Below are positions 21,403 through 31,286 of a stretch of 64,000 nucleotides of DNA, in pieces. A program made the position numbers and the translations under genes. Origin of the DNA: Euclidia mi (lineage: Eukaryota; Arthropoda; Insecta; Lepidoptera; Erebidae); NCBI GenBank assembly GCA_944739405.2, contig OX123200.2:6588761-6652760 (forward strand). Direction: 5' to 3'. Numbering within the stretch: position 1 is the stretch's first letter; every line of letters begins with the position of its first letter. The notes under the pieces were generated by a model. The model saw only the letters and a program-made list of their open reading frames with translations, had not been told where the DNA came from and ran no database searches.

Positions 21403-22784
21403 TCTTTGAGTTCATCGCGAAGGCGTTAACTGAATGTCACGCGTGCTGTGGTTGTTGTAGTTGTGTCATAAACACAGTTTTTTTATAGCTATGACTTCAT
21501 GTGAATACCTTTGTTTATTTTAATTTATAACTATGACTGCATGACAAGCATAATCACGCCTGAATATCACTGTAGTCATAAGCCAGCTGACAAATATTTA
21601 TTTACCAAGGAATTGTGCAGTGTTTCATCGGTCTAAGAATACAGCTTTAATATTTATTAATTTACTAAAGAATTGTGCCGTATTTCGTCGCTCTAAGAAT
21701 ACAGCTTTTATTCCTAACGAAAATGAGTCTACAAACATGTCAAAATGCACTTAATCTGTAACCTAAAAAGCATACAGGTTTTCCAAGTTCCCAGCAGCTT
21801 AGGACCTAAGGCATAAAAGCTTAGCAATATCTTCACCTTTTATATTTCTTTATCAAACTTGTGTTGTTTAATTCCTATCATGGATATTCCCAGAAGGCAT
21901 CAGGATTGATAGCTAACGAATTTCCTCGTAACTCTTTTTATAACGATCTATTCTTGGAAACCGAAAATGACCGGCCATCTGAATGTCGTACATTCCAAGT
22001 AGTATAATATTCATAAACATTAATCAACTGTAGACTGTTTTTGTATAAATTTTAAAGCTCAATCTACTCAGTAGTAAATAAGTAACCAAGATGATTACGG
22101 TTGGGTTTTAGTTGCCATCTGTTTTGCAAAACCCAGTGCTCACTGAAGCTAGATTATTGGTTTCTAACTGCGTTGGTGAAAAGCAAAGTGAAGGTTCAGT
22201 TTTTGCAACTTAGAATTTAACCTGACTTTGAGTCTGTCTCTACGGTTTTTGATGTTTCGTATATAACGATTTTGTCTTTAGATGTTTTTTAAGATTGGAT
22301 GCATTGCAAACCTTTTCTATGGACTAGACCAAATCGAGACTATTCTCTAAGTAAGCTTCCACCAGTATCGTGGCCCTATATTTTAACGTCGTTTTTCTTA
22401 CTGCTCAGGAACGTAAGTTCTTCTGACTCTGTTACCTAGCTGTGTACATAATTTGCGTTCCGTTGCACAATATAGGGTAACAGTGATCAGGATCGCTAGT
22501 TGCTTGGATCTGTTCTCATCATCGCTTGGGATTTCGGCCTCTAGGTCACATATCAATATATTTTCATCATTTATATGCTTTTTAAAATCAAATAAATTAC
22601 TTTACCTACTACAAATAAACTAAACGTTTAACAAAACTATTACTGCAGAAAAAAATAAAAAATACATCAGCATGACATTACTTTTATCCTCATAATGCGA
22701 TACAAATAAATTTATTTACTTACAAAAATTCTAAATGTTTATCAAAAATACTAACTGCACAGCAAATTAACCAGTGCGCATGTA
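21403..22784. other. No gene; contains a ~58-bp tandem duplication
   Basis: 21593-21649 and 21649-21710 are near-identical tandem units (AATATTTA..., GAATTGTGC.GT.TTTC.TCG, CTAAGAATACAGCTTT). The remainder is featureless. Confidence 0.6.
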
Positions 22785-22925
22785 GAAGATACTCAATGTA
22801 AAAGCAAAATATCTATCCGAGTAAACTTATCCACTCAGAAAACTTAATAGGTTATGTTAGGTTCTCTTGTGACCCTTCTCTCAAAAATAGGAGCCCTGCG
22901 AAGCAGGGCTCCGTCAACTTAGCTT
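22785..22925 (+). repeat. Dispersed repeat K with 10-bp hairpin (copy 1)
   Basis: Matches the reverse complement of 54148-54262 (CTTAATAGGTTATGTTAGGT, CTCCGTCAACTTAGCTTA). A perfect GC hairpin lies at 22890-22912 (arms GGAGCCCTGC and GCAGGGCTCC, loop GAA); in the other copy the hairpin is reduced. Confidence 0.75.
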
Positions 22926-24448
22926 AGCGGTGCAATTAGTATTTTTGATGGAAAATTAGTATTTTTGACTAACAGTTAAATAAAACCCATAAGGGATATT
23001 AGTCATTATAAGCAGTGCATTAATAAAATTGCTTTGCATTAAGATAAACAGCCGTACGTTACGTAAATAAATTGTAGTGTGTTTTCTAATACTTTGAGTT
23101 GTGTATTCTGCTGTGCAATCAGTAATTTTGATGGAAATTTGGATTATTATTTCATAAAAAAAGTATTTTATTTGATTTGCGTTTAAATACCACCCATTCG
23201 TTATTTAGGGGTGAGTCATCGAAAGCAGCATGGTGGCTCCATAAAATCATTACAAATCTATATCTCTCTGACTTCAAAAGCATTTACCCCGCACTGTAAA
23301 TGCCAAGACACGATCCCCTTGTATCAGAATTCCTCCGTAATTCTTAAGGATAATAGTGATTGCAATAATTAATGGTGAACCCGTCTGATATTTGCTTGAC
23401 ATTCAATCCAGAGGCGTGATAAACTTTTTATTTAGCTTTAAGTAATATTTCGCTCGTCGTTTAAAGAGTGCACTTAAAACACTCGTTCTTAATTGCGTTT
23501 TCGTGTGTGGTGTAAGTTGGGAGAAGTAAAGATTGTGAAAGAATTGATATTTGGAAGAAAACATGGTGAATAGTTTTTATCTTCTAAAAGAACGGACAAA
23601 GAAATGCTAGTAAAAAGTGCTTTGCTTACTCTTACTCTTTCAGAGTTATTCCAATTCATCATAATTGTATTGAGTTGAATTGAATTGAATAATCTATGAG
23701 CAATAAGGCAATATTTTGTAAAATGTGGTGAGCGTAGAAACCGGGCCCATGCTCCAAAGCGAAATTCTTGAATTTTGAAAAGACAGAGCTGGGACGATGC
23801 CAAACAAATAATTGTAATTTCTTTATCGTCTATTGCAAATCCTCTGAATGAGGTGCGTAGAGGATAGACACTCTAGGAGAGAGCTATACACGCATTCGGG
23901 GACTTCTCCTTAAAATCACCGTGGTTTTCTCGACGTTTCGTAGCCTCTGCTATACTGCCATGTCATTCTGTATTAATAAGTAATTGAGGAGGCTAATTCC
24001 CTAATTATACAACTAAACTAATTTTGGTGTTGCATAATAATAAAACACCTAAACTGTCAGCCTCTACCTTCCAATCATTTCCATAATCTATGTTTATTTT
24101 AATCGTATAATGTATTCCACTTGCTCATAAATATGGCATAATTAAAAAACCTATCACCACTTACCAATAAATCCAACAACTTACGCCTCGTGCCAAGCGC
24201 CATAATCTCACATTAAGAACCAGTTCTGTTAACATATTCTGTTGTGTTTTTACGAAACAAGTCCTGTAGGTCACACTACACACTACACCAATGGCGCGGA
24301 TACACCTGAGCATCCACTTGCAACAGAGAGAACAGCGAGCATTCGCCGTTCTTTGTTTTGTCGAACTGAGCAACGAACAGAACGAAACATTGCTACGAAC
24401 ATTTTTACGATCTTTCTAGTGAACACTCTTATCAGTGAAAACGTCAAA
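22926..24448. other. No gene seen
   Basis: AT-rich; a 104-codon minus frame at 23489-23803 has no recognised domain and unremarkable composition. 24160-24420 has short frames only. Confidence 0.5.
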
Positions 24449-24812
24449 ACAAATTTACTGTCTAGGTACTCGCTAGAAAACGTTCATTAGAATGCTCGCT
24501 AATACACTCTCGTTTGTTAGGGTACCGGAGCCAAAAATGGAAAAAAACGGAACCCGTATAGGTTCGCCATGTCTGTCTGTCAGTCAGTCTGTCGGTATGT
24601 CGCAGCCATTTTATTTTTCTGTGATGTAACATTCTCAAGAATGCTCATTACAGGTGAATGCTCAAGTTTATCAGCACCAAGCAAATTTACGGTCAATTTG
24701 CTCGCCAGAAAGTTCGTTGAATGCTCGCTAAAACTCACGCGTTTGTTTTTCTGTAATCTAACATTTGCAGGAATGCTGATTACAGGTGAATGCCCAAGTG
24801 TGTCAGCACCAT
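24449..24812. repeat. Three diverged ~132-bp tandem units with an inserted repeat
   Basis: 24617-24680 and 24749-24812 share GTAA/GTGATGTAACATT..., ATTACAGGTGAATG and TCAGCACCA. 24449-24520 and 24680-24748 share CAAATTTAC.GTC, AATGCTCGCTAA and CGTTTGTT. A common lepidopteran-type repeat (GGTACCGGAGCCAAAAATGG, CGGAACCCGTATAGGTTCGC, then TCTG repeats) sits between at about 24520-24605, apparently inserted into the array. Confidence 0.65.
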
Positions 24813-25509
24813 AAAGTCCGTCCTCCACGACCGGTTGTATCACCTTCATGTTTATCAGGATGACATGGGTATGGCTATTTTTAGCGGTGGCGAATTTTAG
24901 ATGTTTGATGCTGTTTGATAAATTTTGCTTTATTTGTTTTGGGTTTGTAATACGATTGTTTGGTGTGGGTAAGTGAAGTTTAGTGTTCGCCAGTCTTAAG
25001 TTTGTAGGATTACGAGTTCAGTATACGGCAATGGTATTGGGCAGCATAACTAAAAAGATAAGTGAAATATAGTAAATTATTCTCAAAATTGCTAGAAGCG
25101 ATGAGTTTCACAAACGCTTTCTTGTTGTTATTTCCACTGAATTTTTAATCGGTTTCTTTTCTCTAGATTAGTTCATGACTTCTGGGTGCTGTCTCGTGAG
25201 GTCTCTCTGACCACACAATACATTTGCTGAGCATAATTAAATATATTTTTGGTAGTTAGGTAGCAGAAAAGTTGATGTGTCTGTGTCTTGTCTGTAAATT
25301 TTATTTTTTCCCGCTGGATCTTGCATAAAAAATTGGTACGTCATAGACAAAAAAGATCCAGCTTCGTCAGTAGGTCACTGTCTTAAGACATAAAAATGTA
25401 AAGATGTAAATAAATATCTGGGTTCAAAAACACTGTCACTTTATTGCTAGGATTTAATTTATATGTTTTTTGTGTGTGGTATTCCCAGAATCGAATAAAA
25501 CGTAAACTC
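24813..25509. other. No gene seen
   Basis: AT-rich; nothing recognised. Confidence 0.5.
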
Positions 25510-25863
25510 TCAACTAATTATTGTTGATTGAAAACGTGAGTGGCAAGCGATGCCGGATGATGAGGATAAAGGGTCTGATGTTGCGCGCCCTTTGTTGAAT
25601 GTACGTGTCGACTCTTTCATCTTGGTTTTCAGAGATACTGATAGGAACTCGGCTACTATCGGTCTGTTTAGATCTTTTTTGCCGGGGAGACGGTAGACAT
25701 CGCGAAGATTCGATGTATTTATTCCAGCCTGTACAGCGTCGCAAGTGGCCATCACAATTGTAGTCAGGTCCTTAGTTGTCTCATCTTCCTTACAGGGTAC
25801 GTTTCTTATTTCTACGGCCGCAGAACGGTGACTTTTTTGCAAATCGCTTATATCCATCATCAA
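25510..25863 (-). pseudogene. Retroelement ORF1 fragment with Baculo_FP-like domain
   Basis: A 117-codon minus frame reads SAAVEIRNVPCKEDET...LTTIV.....AGINTSNLRDVYRLPGKK...RPIVAEF and then SVSLKTKMKESTRTFNKGRA. This pattern (EIRN[IV]P near the N-terminus, a D-x-x-R[VL] core, then I-V-x-F) is what I recall from the Baculo_FP-like domain of insect LINE/transposon ORF1 proteins, named for baculovirus FP25K. The frame begins just after an in-frame TAA (about 25890) and degrades after GRATSDP, so it is a broken internal fragment. No neighbouring RT piece was found. Confidence 0.6.
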
Positions 25864-26630
25864 ATAATATGATTTAAATTATTGTTTCGCATTCAGCTGC
25901 AGAACATATAAGGGTTTGATGTCGACTTGCCATCTTTTCTCGAAGATAATTTATATTTTCAACTTGATATATGACACCCGCGAGATATTATTTGCATTCA
26001 GCTCTTCAGCAAACTTGAGTAATAGAAAAGAACTGTCTGCAGCCGTATAGCTGATATTTATAAAGTTTCAAACAGGCTGATAATACCTATGTGGCCAACC
26101 CTGATGTCAGCATTTTGCCACTGCACAAATCCCTCCGATATGACCAATTAATTCTTCTCCTAAGACAAGCACCGAGACCGACAACTTTGGTTGGTGTTGG
26201 TACCAACGGCAGCGCTCTGTAAATGCCATGCAATGTAGGTAAATGCCACGCGTATTCACCCATCCAAATGACCGCCTGTGTAAGCGTTGCTTAACCTCTA
26301 TCTATTACGACCGGCCAGCTAAGTCAAGCCACGAGCGCTACAAATGCAAGTGCATGCAAACCACGTAAGACTTAACACATCTGCACAGCGTGATAATCAC
26401 TAGCATGTGTTCTCGGAAGAATGTGTGTAACTGTGTACCGGTGGCCGCCGTGCTCGATAATACAATGAAACACGTCTAAAGACGGACTAATACGTTCGAT
26501 GATCGATGGGCAATACAGTTCCATAGATGTACTGTTTTGTGAGATATGCGACGCTGTAGGAATGTCAGATGTATGGTATTGTCTTATGATTATTAAGCGA
26601 CTATTGTAGTTTAATTAAGTATATTAACTT
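25864..26630. other. No gene seen
   Basis: 25864-25930 may be an upstream part of the same broken ORF1. The rest (GC moderate at 26150-26460) holds no recognised feature. Confidence 0.45.
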
Positions 26631-26858
26631 CCGTGTGATGACGGATTAAGAATACGGAATGTCACCACCCCATATCATCTCATGGGTATCGTAAGAGCCG
26701 ACAGAGGGAGCGTATTATGCAGAGAAAAGCACTGTAAGAGAAGAAAACACAAACCCTATACCAAGCCGGTTGGCCAGCGTGGTATAGTAGGCCAATTCCT
26801 CCTTTCAAAGGAGAGGCCCAGTCCAGCAGTGGACTGTTAAAGGCTGATGATGATGATT
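26631..26858 (+). repeat. Repeat family A (copy 4)
   Basis: Full copy ending CTGTTAAAGGCTGATGATGA. See 4417-4645. Confidence 0.85.
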
Positions 26859-26890
26859 ATATATAAATATAATATTAGCTTATACGAACG

Positions 26891-27145
26891 GTGTACGTAA
26901 CGGACTGCTGAGGCGATGGTCTCGGGTTCAATCCCCTGTTACCTTGAGCACACTTCTAACTTTTCGAAGTAATGTATGTACTAAAAATGCTAACTATCGC
27001 TCGCTAAATAATGTGCCCGGTAAATGGCAATAGACTCGGCCCTATTACATTGGGACCGAAACATAACTGGCTAAGTGTGGGTGTGTAAAAGGTACCTACA
27101 CCTGCGCCTACCCTGTGCCTACCCCTTCGGGGATAATGGCGTGAA
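26891..27145 (+). mobile_element. SINE-C, diverged
   Basis: Head with B-box GGTCTCGGGTTCAATCCCC, then TAATGTGCCCGG, CAATAGACTCGGCCCTATTA and 3' CTACCCCTTCGGGGATAATG then GCGTGA. Older than the other copies by its divergence. Confidence 0.75.
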
Positions 27146-27536
27146 GTTATGTTATATATAAATAAGGTTAATAAATGCTAACTTTATCTAAAAATACTAT
27201 ATATGGACTAAGAATGTATGCTGTGTCGCGTATATTCAAGCAACAGATTTTTCTTGTGGATCACACGAAGGGTTGTTCCATGTGGGAACCGAACGCACCC
27301 TCGGCGCAGTGTTAAGCACCAAGACAACTACACCACTATGTGCTCAAACGGTGCAGTTGTAATAAAATAACGTAACTTTAATCAAACTTTCTGTAAAATA
27401 TGTTTATAAGAAGAGTGGGAAGGCCTTTTCTATGCAGTGAGACGTCGAAGAAATTAAAGCCGTAATAAAATATCCTATAAAAAGCCACACTACGCATCTG
27501 ATTCCCAACTACGCATCCTAGTATAGCTATCACACA
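27146..27536. other. No gene; fragment of SINE head
   Basis: 27265-27345 (reverse) looks like a degraded tRNA-type SINE head (GGGAACCGAACGCACC). Otherwise AT-rich. Confidence 0.45.
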
Positions 27537-27537
27537 A

Positions 27538-28649
27538 CAGGGCCTTTAGCCAAATCGCATTCACTTTTGGGGGCATACATTGCTATGCAGATGACAGTAC
27601 TGTACATGGGCGATATCTCGGACACCCTGCGGCTAAGCAAGCCGATACTGAGGAGTATAGGCGAACACTTGTTGCTGAGCTTGACTGGGTTCTGAATTAC
27701 ATCTCGCATTGGGGTGATGAGAACCTGGTCGAGGTATCTCCATTCCTTCCCCATCCCTCTCTTCTGGACACTCCACTACCGATTCAAGACAGTCTCAATA
27801 TCCTAGGTATGGACATACGCAGAAATCTCAACCAGAAGAACTACATCGAGGGTGTCATCAAATCCGCATCTCGGAGTCCTGAACAAGGTGAGGAGGTTTT
27901 TTACGCCAGAGCAGTTGTGTCTGTTATACAAGACCCAGGTTCGCTCCTGCGTGGAATACTGCTCTCACCTTTGGAATGGCTCCGCTCAGTACTTATTGGA
28001 CGCCCTCGATAGGTTGCAGCGGCGTGCTGTCCGTATCATTGGGGATCCAGAGGCCACTAAGACTCTTGAGTCACTGCAATTACGCAGAGACGTGGCCTCA
28101 ATGGCTGTCTTCTACCGCATCTATCACGGTGAGTGCTCCGAAGAGCTCTTTCAACGAATCCCACCCTCTCCTTTCCTATCCCGAACGACACGTGCTGGGT
28201 TGAGGTGCCACTCTTACACGGTAGAACAGATACCGTCACGCACCAAACGGTTCGGTGCCTCTTATCTCTGCCGTACCATTAAGATGTGGAACTCTTTACC
28301 AGCCCACGTGTTTCCCTCCACTTATGATCCTGGGTCCTTTAAGCGGGGCGTGAAAAAGCTTATCTCAAGGCCGTCAAGGTGAGGGCCATCATGTCATAAT
28401 GCCATGCTGGCTGCTGAGATGATGGCCATCACTATAGGACTGAACTGACTGCTTAACATCAGGCAGCATGGAGTCAATTTGTTCGGCAGAAAAAAAAATC
28501 GCATTCGATAAGCGAAATATCGCTAAACGCTAGGTGGAATAATAATGTATGGAATTGACATAGGCTTTCAATACGTCACATGTTCGACGAAGAACCAAGC
28601 GTTAACCAAAGTAATTAACAAAGCGAATGCCATTTAGCGAGGCCCTCTG
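27538..28649. mobile_element. MITE split by a LINE insertion
   Basis: Left end AGGGCCTTTAGCCAAATCGC (27538-) and right end GCGAATGCCATTTAGCGAGG then CCCT (to about 28649) are imperfect inverted repeats of one element (total about 168 bp without the insert). The LINE piece 27563-28495 interrupts it exactly at an 11-bp duplication, so the MITE is the older layer. Confidence 0.6.
27563..28495 (+). pseudogene. CR1-like LINE, 5'-truncated, with 11-bp target duplication
   Basis: Starts inside the reverse transcriptase at motif C (HCYADDSTVHGRYLGHPAA, about 27572-27628), then a typical thumb/C-terminal region: LNILGMDIRRNL in one frame and, from 27852, LGVLNKVRRFFTPEQLCLLY, VEYCSHLWNGSAQ, RRAVRIIGDPE, AVFYRIYHGECSEEL, IPPSPF, and KMWNSLPAHVFPS...GSFKRGV with a stop at 28382. 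One frameshifting deletion lies at about 27870. A ~110-bp 3' UTR ends in an A run. The direct repeat AAATCGCATTC at 27552-27562 and 28496-28506 proves retroposition by target-primed reverse transcription. The assignment to the CR1/jockey side of LINEs is from memory. Confidence 0.85.
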
Positions 28650-29127
28650 GTAATTAAACGATATATCCTCAATCTGCAAGACTGCAATTAAATACCGAAA
28701 TAAAATAAAATGCAAAATTCTGACCAATTAATACTGATGTCATGATGACATACTGACGTGGCGGAAGTATGTTATATAAATCTATGCAAACAAAGCTATA
28801 TTATATTAATTTGTGTTATTTTTATCGTAACACATCCTGATTCACTTGTGATTGATCAACTCACGAGTTCAACACTAATTATATATAATTGACTCTTGTC
28901 AAATTTTGTTGTCAAAATTATTGTGGTTTTGTTAGTAATTCAACGTGATTAATCATGTCTTTGATATTCATTTATAGTGATGCAGATGTCATGGTATTTG
29001 CTAAGAGATTTCGTACCTTACCATCAGAAGGTCTTACGTAATAGTGAGTAGTCACCTGTGGTAGTCACCCTCACTCTTGGTGTGCCCACAAGTGAAGGAT
29101 ACGCGTATATGGAGACATAGGTCTGAC
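28650..29127. other. No gene seen
   Basis: AT-rich; short frames only. Abuts the retrovirus target site. Confidence 0.5.
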
Positions 29128-29131
29128 GTAC

Positions 29132-29381
29132 TGTTATGCGCGACCCGGAATTTAGGTTTTTAAAAAAAGAATATTTTACAAGGTTAAAATAGTATGTATT
29201 GTTCATAGAAAATATATACAAGGATTTATATTGGCAGCCGACCGAATGGTTACGATCTCGGGACTCGACTGACTCACAAAATGGCTAAATGTACTTACAA
29301 ACTACATGATACACAATAAATGCTAGGTCAGCATTCTTAGCTTAGGTCTGGCATAAAGGGGTACACAGACAGGGTATAACA
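29132..29381 (-). repeat. 3' LTR of the endogenous retrovirus
   Basis: 250 bp, same sequence as 37223-37472. On the minus strand it carries TCAGTCGAGT, which fits the arthropod initiator TCAGT (about 29251-29260), with AT-rich sequence downstream. No exact AATAAA is seen on the transcribed strand; AATATA-like variants are present. Confidence 0.95.
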
Positions 29382-29391
29382 ACCCCCCGAT
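29382..29391 (-). promoter_or_regulatory. Polypurine tract
   Basis: Minus strand AATCGGGGGG directly upstream of the 3' LTR, in the position where plus-strand DNA synthesis is primed. Confidence 0.85.
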
Positions 29392-29451
29392 TAAGAATAA
29401 ACTTCAGGTAATAACTGAAGTTTATGTGTTAATAAAGTTTTCAAGGAAAAG

Positions 29452-31257
29452 TCAACCAATTCGAAGAGTAGGTGATGGGATAATTTGGGGCATTTCAACG
29501 CCAGAATCTGTTTCAGAATTTTGATTTTCTGGAGATTTCAGAGGGAATAGTTTCCCGAGTATGCCAGACTTTTTACATACTTTAAATAAAATAAAAATTA
29601 TAATTAAACTTAAGATTAATATAATTACTATATTAGTATAGTAGTTTGTATACATTATAATATTGGGTTTTTCTATAATAGACTCTAAACTCTTTAACAT
29701 TTCCGGGTTGTCAAAAGCAACGGAGTCCAAATCAATGTTTTTTAAGTTTACCTTTGGTAAAACAGGAGCTACGTTTACATAATTAACTTTGTTACAACAG
29801 GAGTCATTAAGTATATCTAATTTAGTCATTACAGGTTTTAAAACTAAGTTTACATTATTCTTGGATACTAATCTCGTATCCTTACAATAAGCTACTGATC
29901 CTTGTGGTAAGTATAAGATACCGTTACCTATTATATCTAATTCTAAAAATTGTGTTACGTTGTATTCTATAATTAATTTAGACTTTTCAGATATTATGAA
30001 TAACCACTTGTTATTTTGTAGTGGCTGCCAGATATGAACGTCGCCATGGAAGAATTTGGTTACACATATTGCTGGTATAGAGGTGAGTGGTTTACTTATT
30101 ATTTCCGATTCACAGATGGGGGTGTTGAGCGAAGAGTATGATATAGGAGTATCGCAAAGGTAAGTATCACTGTCTATTGTTTTACAGGTATGCAGGTCAT
30201 CCAGTTTGCAATATGTTGATTTGTCCTTGCTTATGCCAATGTATTTAGTAGAGGGGACAATAGTGGAGTAGGAAGTTGGGTTATTGATATCGTGAGGTGC
30301 CGGACTAGGTAAGCTATGATATAAATCGAATTGAGTAGTACTTATTAATGGAATTTCAAGAACGAAAACTATTTCGTTTTCATTTAGGTAACTAGATATA
30401 GTGGATATGTTTAAAATAATATGTACATTATTCAAGCTTAAGAGCACAGGTAGTCGTTTAGAGTTCGGTATAAATCTGTAATTGTTGACTAACTCATTAA
30501 AGAGTTCCTTAGGGGTTAAGATTGTGGGATACAATATATTAGACTTACTAAACATAATCGAGTTAACAGTATCTTCGATTCTAAAAGATAATGTCAATAG
30601 GCAATTTTCTATCATATTTACTAATTCTAAGACACGTGATCTTAGTTCTAATTCTTGGGAGACATATGTCAAATTTTGAATATCTTCATATAATGATGCA
30701 ATGGCTGTTGTTATTTCCTGTTCATTGGAGTTAATTCTAGAGATTGTATCGTTGAATGATTTTAGAATAGAAGTGGTGACTAAAATATTTTCCTTTACAA
30801 GTGTAGCTAGTTTTTTCTGATCAGACTGAACTTCGTGGATAGCGTTATCGTAGCGGATAGCGTCATCCTCATCCATGGTGCCGAAAAGCTTTTTAGATAT
30901 AGTACCTACTACTCCGAGAAGGGCTGACCTTCTCGATCTACGGGAAGTAAGATGAGAAATGGCTTCACTGTCGCGAGTCATGTCTTCGTATCGGGTGATA
31001 AGTGGCCGAAAAAGGTTATTGCATTCTACATAATCAAAAGTGACACTCCTCTCGCAAAGACGTTTAGAGTTATTAAGAAATTTATATATATTATTTATAT
31101 GCGGATAAATATACGATACGTCTACCGGTATTACTACGCTAAGATAACTATCAATTAGACTTACAGAACCTAAAGGGTCGAAATAGATTCCAGGGTTATT
31201 TGCAATCTGTTCGACGAACTGTTGCCCCAGTGAAGGGTTACTGTAACAAAAATTCAA
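29452..31257 (-). CDS. env: Envelope glycoprotein (Env) of the endogenous retrovirus
   Basis: About 600 codons. Related to the baculovirus F-like fusion proteins that errantivirus Env proteins belong to (family knowledge). Visible parts: an N-terminal subunit; a furin-type basic site RRSRR at residues about 106-110, followed by a hydrophobic LLGVVGTI stretch in the position of a fusion peptide; a long mostly helical region; Cys-rich central domain (about 370-500); a membrane anchor NIVIILILSLIIIFILF at about 542-558; and a ~40-residue cytoplasmic tail. The frame has no ATG at its start: position 31257 is TTG and an in-frame TAG lies four codons upstream (31267-31269). Translation therefore most likely depends on splicing. 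A possible acceptor ATACAG lies just before 31260, and the upstream exon would supply the start and signal peptide. No internal stop or frameshift. Confidence 0.9.
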   Translation of the reverse strand: MNFCYSNPSLGQQFVEQIANNPGIYFDPLGSVSLIDSYLSVVIPVDVSYIYPHINNIYKFLNNSKRLCERSVTFDYVECNNLFRPLITRYEDMTRDSEAISHLTSRRSRRSALLGVVGTISKKLFGTMDEDDAIRYDNAIHEVQSDQKKLATLVKENILVTTSILKSFNDTISRINSNEQEITTAIASLYEDIQNLTYVSQELELRSRVLELVNMIENCLLTLSFRIEDTVNSIMFSKSNILYPTILTPKELFNELVNNYRFIPNSKRLPVLLSLNNVHIILNISTISSYLNENEIVFVLEIPLISTTQFDLYHSLPSPAPHDINNPTSYSTIVPSTKYIGISKDKSTYCKLDDLHTCKTIDSDTYLCDTPISYSSLNTPICESEIISKPLTSIPAICVTKFFHGDVHIWQPLQNNKWLFIISEKSKLIIEYNVTQFLELDIIGNGILYLPQGSVAYCKDTRLVSKNNVNLVLKPVMTKLDILNDSCCNKVNYVNVAPVLPKVNLKNIDLDSVAFDNPEMLKSLESIIEKPNIIMYTNYYTNIVIILILSLIIIFILFKVCKKSGILGKLFPLKSPENQNSETDSGVEMPQIIPSPTLRIG

Positions 31258-31286
31258 TTGCTGTATCTAGGTCTTATATTTTATCC

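Noticed and set aside
23489..23803. 104-codon minus ORF as a host gene
   Set aside because: No domain or splice or promoter context; likely chance in AT-rich DNA.
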